A stretch of 36,624 nucleotides of DNA from Aphodovivens avicola (lineage in GTDB: Bacteria; Actinomycetota; Coriobacteriia; Coriobacteriales; Eggerthellaceae), in assembly GCA_018712515.1 (NCBI GenBank), contig DVGW01000045.1:1-36624 (forward strand). Direction: 5' to 3'. A program made the position numbers and the translations under genes. Shown here piece after piece: positions 1 to 10,630 of the stretch (the stretch's first letter is position 1; each line of letters opens with the position of its first letter). The notes beneath the pieces were generated by a model that was not told the DNA's origin, ran no database searches, and saw only the letters and a program-made list of their open reading frames with translations.

Positions 1-956
<956 letters not shown>

Positions 957-1886
957 TTAATCCTCCAAAGCCGCTGCGCCACCGACGATCTCGGTGATCT
1001 CGGTCGTGATGGCACCCTGACGGACACGGTTGTACAGTCTGGTCAATGTCTCGACCATTTCGTTGGCGTTGTCGGTAGCCGACTTCATTGCCGAGCGGCG
1101 TGCGCCTTGCTCGGCGGCAGCAGAGTCGATGAGCGCGTAGTAGTACGTGTTGCGCAGATACGCTTTCATCAACTCGAACAGGCACGTTGCAGCATCGGGC
1201 TCGAAGCTGACGTCGCCGGGAAGCGATTCGAGGTCCTTCGTGCGGAAGTAGTCGAACACATCCTCGTCCTTGGGCTTCAGGCCCAGGACGTCGGCATACG
1301 GCGTCAAGTCCACAGGCAGAACCTGCTGCTCGATCAGCACCTGCTCGGCGCTGTTCTTCGCGTGGTTGAAGATGAGGATGACCTCATCGTTGCGCCCGTA
1401 GTGGTAACCGTCGCCCGTGTACTGGGAGATCTCAGCGGCCTCCTCGTAGGTGGGGTCGGCGGAGAGGTCGCGGAACTCGAACACCGGCTTGATGCCACGG
1501 TACGTGAAGTAGCTGATGGCCTTCTTGCCGCACGCGATTACCTCGACCTCGATACCTTGACGTTCCTTCTCCTTGATGACCTTTTCGGCGTGACGCAGCA
1601 CGTTGCTGTTGAAACCGCCGGCAAGGCCACGATCGGAAGTGACAACGACGACGACCGTCTTCTTCACCTCGTCATGCTTCTGCAGCGTCGGCTCGTCCTC
1701 CAGCGGAGCGTACTTCGCCGTACTGATGAGCATGTTGGAGATGATGTTCGCCCAAGGCAGAGCATTCTCCGCGCGCTCGGTTGCGCGGCGGATCTTGGCT
1801 GCTGCCACCATTTCCATCGTGCGCGTGATCTGCTTCGTCGAGCTGACCGAGTTGATGCGCCTTTCAATGTCGTGAAGGTTGGGCAT
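957..1886 (-). CDS. atpG: ATP synthase F1 subunit gamma
   Basis: Central rotor shaft of the F1 sector. The protein has 309 residues, within the usual 285-310. The N terminus (MPNLHDIERRINSVSSTKQI, followed by a TRTMEMVAAAKIRRA stretch) and the C terminus (NRVRQGAITTEITEIVGGA) are the two conserved helices that form the coiled-coil shaft. It lies 12 bases downstream of atpA and its stop touches the atpD start. The ATG has GGAAGGTAGC just upstream. Nothing unusual was seen. Confidence 0.97.
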   Translation of the reverse strand: MPNLHDIERRINSVSSTKQITRTMEMVAAAKIRRATERAENALPWANIISNMLISTAKYAPLEDEPTLQKHDEVKKTVVVVVTSDRGLAGGFNSNVLRHAEKVIKEKERQGIEVEVIACGKKAISYFTYRGIKPVFEFRDLSADPTYEEAAEISQYTGDGYHYGRNDEVILIFNHAKNSAEQVLIEQQVLPVDLTPYADVLGLKPKDEDVFDYFRTKDLESLPGDVSFEPDAATCLFELMKAYLRNTYYYALIDSAAAEQGARRSAMKSATDNANEMVETLTRLYNRVRQGAITTEITEIVGGAAALED

Positions 1887-1898
1887 AAGCTACCTTCC

Positions 1899-3463
<1,565 letters not shown>

Positions 3464-3464
<1 letters not shown>

Positions 3465-4045
3465 TAGCATTCACCTCCATCTACAGTTGCTTGCCTGAGC
3501 ACGGTGCGGGCGTTGTCTAGCTGGAAGCGCATGCTCGCATCGATACGCCTGCCGTTCGCGCTCATGATGATGCCGCCCAAAAGGGACTTGTCGACGTGCT
3601 CGTTCAGCACGACCTTCATGCCCAGTTCGGTTTCGGCTTTCTTCGTAATAACTTCGCGCAGGTGGTCATCAAGCGGCACCACCGTGGTCACGTCGACCAC
3701 GGACAGGTTGAGCTTGCTGCCCAGCTGCTCTTCATAGGCGGCCGCAACGCGCGTGATCAGATTGACCTCGCAGCGCTCGGCCATGACGCCCAGCACTTCG
3801 GCAAGAACCGGATTGCACTGCGCGAACACATTGCGTGCCAGCTCGCCCCTCTGCTGCGCCGTGAAGGCGCCGTCGGAGAGGGCGGCGGAAAGATCCGCAT
3901 TGCCACGGATGGCGGCGGCGACCTGAGCCAGCTGATCGCGCACCTCCAGCACGCCGTCCTGGCCGTCAGCCGCGTTCACGGCATCGAACAGAGTCGTGCC
4001 GTACACGACGATTGTTTCTTTGACGACAAGGCGATTAGTTGGCAT
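3464..4045 (-). CDS. atpH: ATP synthase F1 subunit delta
   Basis: Stator (OSCP-type) subunit joining the b subunits to F1. The protein has 193 residues from MPTNRLVVKE. Family features are an alpha-helical N-terminal domain (FDAVNAADGQDG...) and the C-terminal LGGIIMSANGRRIDASMRFQLDNAR segment, close to the conserved delta motif G(G)I.(I).G...D.S....L. The ATG lies inside the last codons of atpF (11-base overlap). An upstream in-frame extension is possible but has no ribosome site and would lie wholly within atpF, so I reject it. The order between atpF and atpA is standard. Confidence 0.93.
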
Positions 4046-4649
4046 TGAAACTGCCCGCCTCGGTCGCATAGCGCTCGATGATCTTACGATGCTGGTCATC
4101 GCTGAGATCCTCGCCGATCAAGCGGCCTGCCACGGAAATGGACAGGTCGGCCACCGAGCCCTGGAGTTCGGCGATGGCGGCCTTCTTCTCCGCCTCGATG
4201 GCGTCGCGCGCCTTGTCAACCATGGCCGCCGCCTCGGCCTGAGCCTTGGCGGTAATGTCGGCCTTGACGGCCTCGGCCGTCTTCTTCGCATCTGCCACGA
4301 TCTGGGCGGATTGCGCCTTCGCTTCATCAAGCTGCTTCTGATACTCCTGAAGCACGCGCTCGCTCTCGGCGCGCGCGGCCTCGGACTTCTCCAGAGCCTC
4401 CTTGATCGTCTTCTCGCGCTTGTCCAGCATGCCCTCGAACATCGGCCAGCCGAACTTCGCGAGGATGATCCAAAGAATGATGAAGGCGATCAGCATCGGC
4501 ACGAACTCCACCGGATCCGGCAGAATCGCGTTGATGCCGCTCGACTCCTCGCTAGCAAAAGCGAGCGTCGGGAAAGCGCAGGTCGCGCTGCCAGCGGCAA
4601 CGGCAACCCCGCCCAAGCGGGCTACAGCTTTCTTCGCTCCTTCTTTCAC
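4035..4649 (-). CDS. atpF: ATP synthase Fo subunit b
   Basis: Peripheral stalk b subunit of 204 residues. The transmembrane helix is about residues 49-68 (FVPMLIAFIILWIILAKFGW), then a long charged coiled coil rich in Glu, Lys and Ala to residue ~175. The GTG at 4649 has a strong AAGGAGGAG site 5 bases upstream, so I choose it over the ATG at 4700. Odd point: residues 1-33 look like a secretory leader (Lys-rich start, LGGVAVAAGSATC core, then AFA/SEESS, a plausible signal peptidase I site), giving two hydrophobic segments where most b subunits have one. Confidence 0.93.
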   Translation of the reverse strand: MKEGAKKAVARLGGVAVAAGSATCAFPTLAFASEESSGINAILPDPVEFVPMLIAFIILWIILAKFGWPMFEGMLDKREKTIKEALEKSEAARAESERVLQEYQKQLDEAKAQSAQIVADAKKTAEAVKADITAKAQAEAAAMVDKARDAIEAEKKAAIAELQGSVADLSISVAGRLIGEDLSDDQHRKIIERYATEAGSFNAN

Positions 4650-4702
4650 AGTCGCTCCTCCTTCAAGGCCCTTATACGGTAAATGTTCCGATTCGGGCAA
4701 AG

Positions 4703-4921
4703 TTACATGATGAAGGCAACGACCAGGCCGATAAGGGCGAGGGCCTCAGCGAGTGCTGCACCAATGATGAAGTTGGTGAACAGGCGGCCCTGCAGTTCGG
4801 GCTGGCGAGCGGTGGCGACGCAGCAGCCATAGCAGGCGATGCCGATGCCGATGCCGGGGCCGATGGCGCCGAGGCCGTAGCCGACAACCTTCAGAGCTGA
4901 GAGAACCAGGGTGATATCCAC
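4703..4921 (-). CDS. atpE: ATP synthase Fo subunit c (proteolipid)
   Basis: Rotor-ring subunit, a two-helix hairpin of 72 residues. Helix 1 carries GAIGPGIGIGIACYG, the polar loop is ARQPE, and helix 2 carries the ion-binding carboxylate Glu59 in ALAEALALIG. The GTG at 4921 has AAAGGAGG 5 bases away; an ATG 18 bases upstream would include the ribosome site and is unlikely. Gln (helix 1) and Ser/Thr after Glu (helix 2), the signature of sodium-binding c rings, are Ile and Ala here, so proton coupling is inferred. Confidence 0.95.
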   Translation of the reverse strand: MDITLVLSALKVVGYGLGAIGPGIGIGIACYGCCVATARQPELQGRLFTNFIIGAALAEALALIGLVVAFIM

Positions 4922-4981
4922 TTCTTCCTCCTTTTGCACGGCCCCGGGGCCCTTCCCCGAAGCCTTACCTTTATTACACCA

Positions 4982-5093
4982 GTCGGATCATTCCCCCGAC
5001 CTAGTGACGAAACAGGATGGCGCGCTGGGCGCCTGCCGCGGATGCGGCGTGCGGGGCGCGGACGCCCCGGCGGTCAGCTCCTAGTGGGAGCTG
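4982..5093 (-). repeat. Five tandem hairpins between atpB and atpE
   Basis: The 159-base atpB-atpE gap holds consecutive short inverted repeats: CAGCTCC/GGAGCTG at 5075-5081/5087-5093 (it contains the atpB stop codon), CGGGGCG/CGCCCCG at 5052-5058/5063-5069, GCCGC/GCGGC at 5035-5039/5044-5048, GGCGC/GCGCC at 5019-5023/5029-5033 and GTCGG/CCGAC at 4982-4986/4996-5000. None has a T-run, so they are not simple terminators. They would protect or process the mRNA between the single-copy a subunit and the multi-copy c subunit; that role is inference. Confidence 0.6.
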
Positions 5094-5869
5094 GTCGCAA
5101 GGTTGATGTACACGGCCGACAGCGTGGTGAACACGTAGGCCTGCAGGAACGCAACCAGGCACTCCAGCGCGTACATCGCGATGAGCAGGGCCATCCAGCC
5201 GATCGGCGGCAGGCCGAACAGCACGTTGCCGGTGGCGATGGCGGACTGGATGAAGATGCTGGTGGCCAGCGCGAAGATGCCGAGCACCATGTGGCCGGCG
5301 AACATGTTGCCGTAAAGTCGGACGGCCAGGGTGAGCACGCGCAGCACCAAGGAGATGAACTCGAAGAACCAGATGATGGGGACCATGGGCTTCGGCAGGC
5401 CGGACGGCGCGATGGACTTGATGTAGCCCCAGCCGCCGTGGGCCTTGATGCCCCAGTAGTTGAAGTAGACGAACGAGATGACCGCCAGCGCCCAGGTGAC
5501 CGAGATGGTGCCCGTGGCCGCCTTCGCGCCGGGGATCAGGCCGACGAAGTTGGCGATCAGGATGAAGAAGAACAGGGTGGCCAGGAACGGCACGTGCTTC
5601 TTGTAGCCATGGCCGACAGCGCCTTCTCCCATGTCCTTCTTAACGAACTCGTAGCCGTACTCGACCATGTTCGTGAACTTGCCCTTGGGGACCAGCGTCA
5701 GGCGCTTGCCCACCATCAGCACGACCAGCAACGTCAGGATGAAGATCAGGATCACATAGCACATGTACTGCGTGATGCCGATGCCGTTGCCGAAGTCGAT
5801 CACGAAGACCGGGTCGAACGAGTGTTGCAGATGAACTGCATCTTCCGATAGGATCTCTAAGGGATTCAC
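5081..5869 (-). CDS. atpB: ATP synthase Fo subunit a
   Basis: Membrane stator subunit forming the proton half-channels. The 262 residues contain five or six hydrophobic segments and the family signature VLTLAVRLYGNMFAGH, with the essential arginine at 184. A second conserved block near the C terminus is LIAMYALECLVAFLQAYVFTTLSAVYI. The GTG at 5869 has AAGGAAAGG upstream, and no in-frame ATG precedes the conserved region. It follows the small membrane protein gene by 16 bases and is separated from atpE by a hairpin-rich gap. Confidence 0.96.
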   Translation of the reverse strand: MNPLEILSEDAVHLQHSFDPVFVIDFGNGIGITQYMCYVILIFILTLLVVLMVGKRLTLVPKGKFTNMVEYGYEFVKKDMGEGAVGHGYKKHVPFLATLFFFILIANFVGLIPGAKAATGTISVTWALAVISFVYFNYWGIKAHGGWGYIKSIAPSGLPKPMVPIIWFFEFISLVLRVLTLAVRLYGNMFAGHMVLGIFALATSIFIQSAIATGNVLFGLPPIGWMALLIAMYALECLVAFLQAYVFTTLSAVYINLATSSH

Positions 5870-5885
5870 GTTCCAACCTTTCCTT

Positions 5886-6167
5886 CTATTTCCGCACCAG
5901 CCTCATCACGCCGAAGCCGATGGCCACGACGATGAGGGCCAGCACCTCTGCCAATGCAAAGGGAAGCGCGAAATCGCGCGCGAGCAGGATGCATGCGAAA
6001 GCAGTCGCGAAAAGAAGCAGGAAAGATACGAGAACCCCCAAAAGCAACGATCCCATGTGACCGAGGTTGCTGGTCTTCGTCGCCCGCTTCGCAAGCTGCA
6101 GGCTGCCGAACAGCGGGAGGAATCCCACGATGCCGGACAACGCCCCCAACACGATAGCTACTGCCAT
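5886..6167 (-). CDS. Small membrane protein heading the ATP synthase operon (AtpI-like position)
   Basis: A 93-residue protein with three hydrophobic stretches: residues 3-24 (AIVLGALSGIVGFLPLFGSL), 38-62 and 67-90, ending in RLVRK. It occupies the place that atpI/atpZ holds in many ATP synthase operons, immediately before atpB, but I cannot see a diagnostic AtpI motif. A role in c-ring assembly or divalent ion handling would be by position only. The ATG at 6167 has a weak AAAGCGAG site. The likely operon promoter is about 60 bases upstream. Confidence 0.7.
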   Translation of the reverse strand: MAVAIVLGALSGIVGFLPLFGSLQLAKRATKTSNLGHMGSLLLGVLVSFLLLFATAFACILLARDFALPFALAEVLALIVVAIGFGVMRLVRK

Positions 6168-6222
6168 AACTCGCTTTCGTCCCGGCGCCCCTTAGCGCCC
6201 CTCCTGTTACAAAACCTCCCGT

Positions 6223-6249
6223 ATAATAACGGATTGGTTACGGCGTCAC
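6223..6249 (-). promoter_or_regulatory. Candidate promoter of the ATP synthase operon
   Basis: On the minus strand TATTAT (6223-6228) resembles a -10 box at 5 of 6 positions, and GTGACG (6244-6249) matches a -35 at 4 of 6 with a short 15-base spacer. This is the only AT-rich stretch between comEB and the first gene of the operon. The leader downstream holds an AGGAGG not followed by a start codon and a GGCGC/GCGCC hairpin. Confidence 0.45.
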
Positions 6250-6261
6250 GATAAAAACGCC

Positions 6262-6291
6262 AAAACCCGTCCCATTTTTTTGGTGAGCGGG
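6262..6291 (-). terminator. Possible terminator after comEB
   Basis: Reading on the minus strand, CCCG (6288-6291) and CGGG (6266-6269) enclose an A7-containing loop with partial inner pairing, followed by TTTT. The stem is short and imperfect, and it lies about 120 bases past the comEB stop. It overlaps the region upstream of the ATP synthase promoter. Weak call. Confidence 0.3.
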
Positions 6292-6410
6292 TCGATACGA
6301 GGGGCGAGGGCCGAAACGCTTCAAACCCCGCTCCCCGGTTATCCGGCAATCCCCAGTTAGCCGCGCTTTACCTGGTGTTATTCAACGATAAGACCTACTG
6401 GGACGGTGCG

Positions 6411-6878
6411 TTACCGCCCTACCTCCTCCTCGTACACGCGCAGCTTGATGCCCGCCTCCTCGAGCATCGACATCGACAGCTCGTCGGGGTACGGGTTCTG
6501 GTAGATGATCTCGCCGATGCCGGCGTTGATCAGCATCTTGGCGCACACCACGCACGGCTGGGTGGTGATGTAGATGGACGCGCCGGTGATGTTGATGCCG
6601 TAGCGTGCCGCCTGGATGATGGCGTTCTGCTCCGCGTGCAGGCCGCGGCAGATCTCGTGGCGCTGGCCCGACGGCACGCCGAGCTCCTGGCGCAGACAGC
6701 CCGTCTCGCTGCAGTGGCGCAGCCCCGTGGGCACGCCGTTGTAGCCGGTCGCCAGGATGCGGCGGTCCTTGACGATGATGGCGCCCACGGCGCGGCGCAT
6801 GCACGTCGTGCGCGTGGCGACCTCGTTGGCCAAGGTCATGAAGTACTGATCCCAGCTGGGGCGGTGGTCGACGGCCAT
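6411..6878 (-). CDS. comEB: dCMP deaminase (ComEB-type)
   Basis: Zinc-dependent deamination of dCMP to dUMP, feeding thymidylate synthesis. The 155 residues carry the cytidine/deoxycytidylate deaminase motif HAEQNAI (His81, Glu83) and QPCVVCAK (Cys109, Cys112) that bind the zinc. The RTTCMRRAVGAIIVKDRRIL block and GYNGVPTG are typical of the dCMP branch; cytidine deaminases lack them. The start has GGGGGAG just upstream and lies 10 bases from the upp stop. Last gene of the rpiB-upp-comEB run. Confidence 0.92.
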   Translation of the reverse strand: MAVDHRPSWDQYFMTLANEVATRTTCMRRAVGAIIVKDRRILATGYNGVPTGLRHCSETGCLRQELGVPSGQRHEICRGLHAEQNAIIQAARYGINITGASIYITTQPCVVCAKMLINAGIGEIIYQNPYPDELSMSMLEEAGIKLRVYEEEVGR

Positions 6879-6888
6879 GGCTCCCCCT

Positions 6889-7527
6889 TTACTTCGTTCC
6901 GAAGATGCGATCGCCGGCGTCGCCGAGGCCGGGGACGATGTAGGCGTCCTCGTTCAGGCCGTCGTCGACCGAGCAGGTGTAGATGACCAGGTCGTCGTCG
7001 GCGGCGAGGAGCGCCTCGATGCCCTGGGGCGCCGCGACGATCACCATCATCTTGAGCATCCCCGACACGCCCTGCTCGCGCAGGTAGCGCACCGCGGATA
7101 TCGCCGAGCCGCCGGTCGCCAGCATCGGGTCGACCACCAGGACGGCGCGCGCGGCGATGTCCTCGGGCAGCTTGGCGTAGTAGGGATGCGGTTTGTGCGT
7201 CGACTCGTCGCGGTACATGCCCAGATGCCCCACGCGCGCGGCGGGGACCAGCTCCAGCACGCCGTCGACCATGCCCAGGCCCGCGCGCAGGATGGGGACG
7301 ATGGCGAGCTTCTTGCCGCTGATGGTCTTGCACCACGCCGTCGCAAGCGGCGTCTGCACGACCGCGTCCTCAAGCGGCAGATCGCGCGTCGCCTCATACG
7401 CCTCGAACATCGCCAGCTCGCGCACCAGCTCGCGGAACCGCATCGAGGACGTGCGCGCATCGCGAAGGATGGACAGCTTGTGCTGCACCATCGGGTGGTC
7501 GACGACCACTACCCTTCCGTCGTACAT
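6889..7527 (-). CDS. upp: Uracil phosphoribosyltransferase
   Basis: Salvage of uracil with PRPP to UMP. The protein has 212 residues, standard for the family, from MYDGRVVVVDHPMVQHKLS. The PRPP-binding loop VVDPMLATGGS is at residues 131-141, and the uracil-binding C-terminal region includes NEDAYIVPGLGDAGDRIFGT. The GAGGTCCC stretch upstream of the ATG at 7527 sets the start; the longer open frame to 7830 overlaps rpiB and is rejected. It is 19 bases from rpiB and 10 from comEB, so one pyrimidine/pentose salvage transcript is likely. Confidence 0.95.
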   Translation of the reverse strand: MYDGRVVVVDHPMVQHKLSILRDARTSSMRFRELVRELAMFEAYEATRDLPLEDAVVQTPLATAWCKTISGKKLAIVPILRAGLGMVDGVLELVPAARVGHLGMYRDESTHKPHPYYAKLPEDIAARAVLVVDPMLATGGSAISAVRYLREQGVSGMLKMMVIVAAPQGIEALLAADDDLVIYTCSVDDGLNEDAYIVPGLGDAGDRIFGTK

Positions 7528-7546
7528 GGGACCTCGCCTCCGCTTT

Positions 7547-7984
7547 CTAGTTCTCGAGCGCCATGATCTTGGCGACGCGGCCCTCGTGGCGGCCGCCGCC
7601 GAAGTCCGTGGACAAAAACGCGTCCAGGATGCGCTCGTTCTCGTCGAGCTCGACGAAGCGGCCCGAGAGCGTGACGATGTTGGCGTTGTTGTGCTCGCGC
7701 GCCAGCTCGGCGAACTGCGTCGTGATGCAGTTGACGGCGCGGATGCCGTGGATCTTGTTGGCGGCGACCGCCATGCCGATGCCCGTGCCGCACACGAGCA
7801 CGCCGTAGTCGGCATTACCGTCGGCGACATCGTGCGCCACGAGCGCCGCGAAATCAGGGTAGTCGACGCGGTCGTCGCTGTCGGGTCCGCGGTCGACGAC
7901 CTCGTGGCCCTTCCCCGTCAGATAGTCGCGCAGCTCCTGCTTCTGCTCGAAGCCCGCGTGATCGCTTGCGATGCTGATCTTCAT
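7547..7984 (-). CDS. rpiB: Ribose-5-phosphate isomerase B
   Basis: Interconverts ribose 5-phosphate and ribulose 5-phosphate. The 145 residues start MKISIASDHAGF and carry the RpiB active-site cysteine in VLVCGTGIGMAVAANK (Cys65) and the conserved REHNNANIVTLSGR block (His98). A second in-frame ATG six bases upstream is possible, but GGGAGAGG is better spaced for the one at 7984. It sits 59 bases after glpK; a GGACA/TGTCC hairpin lies in that gap. Its pairing with upp makes sense because ribose 5-phosphate is the PRPP precursor. Confidence 0.93.
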   Translation of the reverse strand: MKISIASDHAGFEQKQELRDYLTGKGHEVVDRGPDSDDRVDYPDFAALVAHDVADGNADYGVLVCGTGIGMAVAANKIHGIRAVNCITTQFAELAREHNNANIVTLSGRFVELDENERILDAFLSTDFGGGRHEGRVAKIMALEN

Positions 7985-8043
7985 CGTCATCCTCTCCCTC
8001 ATCGCGAGGACAATCGGCTGTCCCCTTTTATGCTGTGTACATA

Positions 8044-9537
8044 TTACTGCACCATCACGCGGCGAACGGCGTCATGCCAACCCTCAAGGAGGCCTTCGCG
8101 CCGCTCGTCGCGCATGACGGGCGTGAACAGCTGCTCGTCGGCGCGCAGCGAGGCGAGCTCGTCGACGTCCTTCCAGAACCCGGTCGACAGACCCGCCAGG
8201 AACGCCGCGCCCAACGCAGTGGTTTCGAGGCAGGCGGGACGCAGCAGCGTACAGCCCAGGATGTCGCATTGGAACTGCATGAGGAAGTCGTTGGCCGAGG
8301 CGCCGCCGTCGACGTGCACCTCGCGGAACGGGAACCCCGCGTCGGCCTCCATGGCCCCCACGAGGTCGGCCACTTGGAACGCCAGCGATTCCAGCGCCGC
8401 GCGCACGATGTGGGCGCGGTTGGCGCCGCGCGTGAGGCCGAGGATCGCGCCGCGTGCCTGCGAGTCCCAATACGGCGCGCCCAGGCCCGTGAACGCGGGA
8501 ACCACGTAGACGTCCGCGGTGTCGGGGACCGAGCGCGCCAGCTCCTCGCTCTCGGCGACCGACGAGATGAGCCCCAGCTCGTCGCGCAGCCATTGCATGA
8601 GCGCGCCCGCCATGAACACGCTCCCCTCAAGCGCGTACACCGTCCCCTGGCCGGGGGCGGAGGCGGCGACGGTCGTCACGAGGCCATGCGTCGAGGCGCA
8701 GGCCTCGCTGCCGGTGTTGAGCAGAAGGAAGCAGCCGGTGCCGTAGGTGTTCTTGGCTTGGCCCGGCCGGAAGCAGCACTGTCCGAACAGCGCCGCCTGC
8801 TGGTCGCCCGCAGCGCCGCGGATGGGGATGCCCGCCAGCACCCCGGGGCTTGCCGTCACGCCGAAATCGCCCGACGAGGGGCGCACCTCGGGCAGCATCG
8901 AGGCGGGGATGCCGAACAGGTCCAGCAGCCAGGGATCCCAGCGCATCTCGTGGATGTCGAAGAGCATCGTGCGGCTGGCGTTGGTGACGTCGGTGGCATG
9001 GACGGCGCCATGCGTGAGCGTCCAGATGAGCCACGTGTCGACGGTTCCGAAGGCCAGCTTGCCGGCCTCGGCGTCCTCGCGCGCGCCGGGCACGTTGTCC
9101 AGGATCCACTTGATCTTGCTGGCCGAGAAGTACGGATCGGGCACCAGGCCCGTCTTCTGCGTGATGGCCTGCGCCACCTTGGGATCCGACGTCAGCAGAT
9201 CGACGATGTCGGCCGTTCGGCGGCACTGCCACACGATGGCGTTGCACACCGGCTGGCCCGTCTCGCGGTTCCACACCACGGTGGTCTCGCGCTGGTTGGT
9301 GATGCCGATGCTGTCGATGTCGGCGGGGCCCAGCCCGTTTTGCACCAGAAGCTCGGTGAGCGCGCCCAGCTGCGAGGACAGGATGTCGCGCGGATCATGC
9401 TCGACCCAGCCCGGCTGGGGGAAGATCTGCGGGAAGGGGTTCTGCACCGCATCGACGATGCGCCCTTGGCGGTCGACCAGCACCGCACGCGAGGAGGTGG
9501 TTCCCTGGTCGAGCGCTATGACATAGGAAGCGGGCAT
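8044..9537 (-). CDS. glpK: Glycerol kinase
   Basis: ATP-dependent phosphorylation of glycerol to sn-glycerol 3-phosphate. The protein has 497 residues, normal for GlpK. Motifs include VIALDQGTTSSRAVLVD (phosphate 1), QTTVVWNRETG-like sequence with glycerol contacts, and VHVDGGASANDFLMQFQCDIL near the C terminus. The ATG at 9537 lies one base after the lipase stop (TGA-C-ATG) with AGGAAACTG as the ribosome site, so it is coupled to the lipase. No glpF or glpD is nearby. Confidence 0.96.
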   Translation of the reverse strand: MPASYVIALDQGTTSSRAVLVDRQGRIVDAVQNPFPQIFPQPGWVEHDPRDILSSQLGALTELLVQNGLGPADIDSIGITNQRETTVVWNRETGQPVCNAIVWQCRRTADIVDLLTSDPKVAQAITQKTGLVPDPYFSASKIKWILDNVPGAREDAEAGKLAFGTVDTWLIWTLTHGAVHATDVTNASRTMLFDIHEMRWDPWLLDLFGIPASMLPEVRPSSGDFGVTASPGVLAGIPIRGAAGDQQAALFGQCCFRPGQAKNTYGTGCFLLLNTGSEACASTHGLVTTVAASAPGQGTVYALEGSVFMAGALMQWLRDELGLISSVAESEELARSVPDTADVYVVPAFTGLGAPYWDSQARGAILGLTRGANRAHIVRAALESLAFQVADLVGAMEADAGFPFREVHVDGGASANDFLMQFQCDILGCTLLRPACLETTALGAAFLAGLSTGFWKDVDELASLRADEQLFTPVMRDERREGLLEGWHDAVRRVMVQ

Positions 9538-9538
9538 G

Positions 9539-10546
9539 TCAGTTTCCTTTCTCGGAGGGCGCCGGCTCGGTGCGGCGCGGTTGTGCGATACGGGCTTCGA
9601 GCCACGCGAGCACGTCGGCCACGACCCGGCCGCGCTCCGGTTCGTTGAGGATCTCGTGGCGCATGCCGGGGTACAGCACTTCGTCGACTCGCGCCACCCC
9701 GGCGTCGCGCAGCGCCTGCGCGGCGACGCGAACGCCTTTGCCGTTGTCGCCCACGGGATCCTGCTCCCCCGCGATGAACAGCAGCGGCATGTCGTGGGGG
9801 ACGCGGGCGACGCGGACGGGATCGGCGATCTCGCCGGTGAGGTCGGTCAGCGCCGCGTAGCCGCCGACGGTGAACATGAACCCGCAGCGTTCGTCGGCCA
9901 GATAGGCGTCGACGACCGCCGGATCGGTGGACAGCCAGTCGAACGGCGTGCGCGCGTCGGGGATGCGCTTGCCGTAGGCACCCGCGCCCAGCCCGTCGAT
10001 GAGCGCGCTGCGATGGCGCTCCCCCGCGATGCGCCCGATGATGCGCGCGAGCAGGTTGCCCGCAGCCGAGAGCGCGCGGGGCTGCTCTCCGGTGCCGCAG
10101 ATCACCGCGCCGGAGAGGTTCCGCGCGCAGGGGCGGGCAAGGTAGGCGCGCACGATGAAGCTTCCCATGGAATGCCCGAACAGGAAATACGGCACGCCCT
10201 CCCCGAAACGCTCCCGCATAAGACGGCGCAGGGCGCACACGTCGGCGATGAGGACGTCTTTGCCCTCGCGCGGCGGCATGTGGCCGAATTCGGCGGGATC
10301 GGATGCGCTTTCGCCGTGGCCGATGTGGTCCTCGCCGCTTACGGCGAACCCGTTGCCCGCGAGGAAGCGCGCGAACTCGTCGTAGCGCCCCATGTGCTCG
10401 CACATGCCGTGGACGATCTGTACGATGGCGCGCGGCGCGACGGGCGCGCCGTCCGGTGCGGCGGGCGCCCACAGGTGCGCGCGGATGGTCGTCGAGCCGT
10501 CCTTGGACGGATAGCTGAGAGCGGATCGCTCCACCTCGTACGGCAC
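9539..10546 (-). CDS. Alpha/beta hydrolase, monoacylglycerol lipase-like
   Basis: Serine hydrolase of the Hydrolase_4 (lysophospholipase/monoglyceride lipase) type, 335 residues. The nucleophile elbow is GHSMGS with Ser126, the acid is Asp263 (FIAGEQDPVGDN) and the base His297 (PGMRHEILNE); the oxyanion segment is QIVHGMCEHMGRYDEFA. No signal peptide is visible, so it acts in the cytoplasm. The GTG at 10546 follows AAGGAGGGGCA and is preferred to the ATG 30 bases upstream. Being coupled to glpK, it probably releases glycerol from monoacylglycerols or lysolipids; the exact substrate is not shown by sequence. Confidence 0.88.
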   Translation of the reverse strand: MPYEVERSALSYPSKDGSTTIRAHLWAPAAPDGAPVAPRAIVQIVHGMCEHMGRYDEFARFLAGNGFAVSGEDHIGHGESASDPAEFGHMPPREGKDVLIADVCALRRLMRERFGEGVPYFLFGHSMGSFIVRAYLARPCARNLSGAVICGTGEQPRALSAAGNLLARIIGRIAGERHRSALIDGLGAGAYGKRIPDARTPFDWLSTDPAVVDAYLADERCGFMFTVGGYAALTDLTGEIADPVRVARVPHDMPLLFIAGEQDPVGDNGKGVRVAAQALRDAGVARVDEVLYPGMRHEILNEPERGRVVADVLAWLEARIAQPRRTEPAPSEKGN

Positions 10547-10594
10547 TGCCCCTCCTTCCGGATGCGGCGGACGCAACCGCGCGCGGGCGCGGCC

Positions 10595-10630
10595 GGATGC
10601 GCTTGCGGATGCGCATACGCATGCGCATAT
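10595..10630 (-). repeat. Three 12-bp tandem repeats in the lipase leader
   Basis: On the plus strand the units are GGATGCGCTTGC, GGATGCGCATAC and GCATGCGCATAT, end to end, and a fourth ATGCGC follows at 10638-10643. ATGCGCAT is itself palindromic. The array lies just downstream of the -10 box of the lipase-glpK transcript, where a bound protein would block transcription. Candidate operator; the regulator is unknown. Confidence 0.55.

Noticed and set aside
4703..4921. Sodium-coupled ATP synthase
   Set aside because: The c subunit lacks the Gln in helix 1 and the Ser/Thr next to Glu59 that form sodium-binding sites.
6158..6349. 63-codon minus frame before the ATP synthase operon
   Set aside because: Overlaps the candidate promoter, has no ribosome site and no protein-like features.
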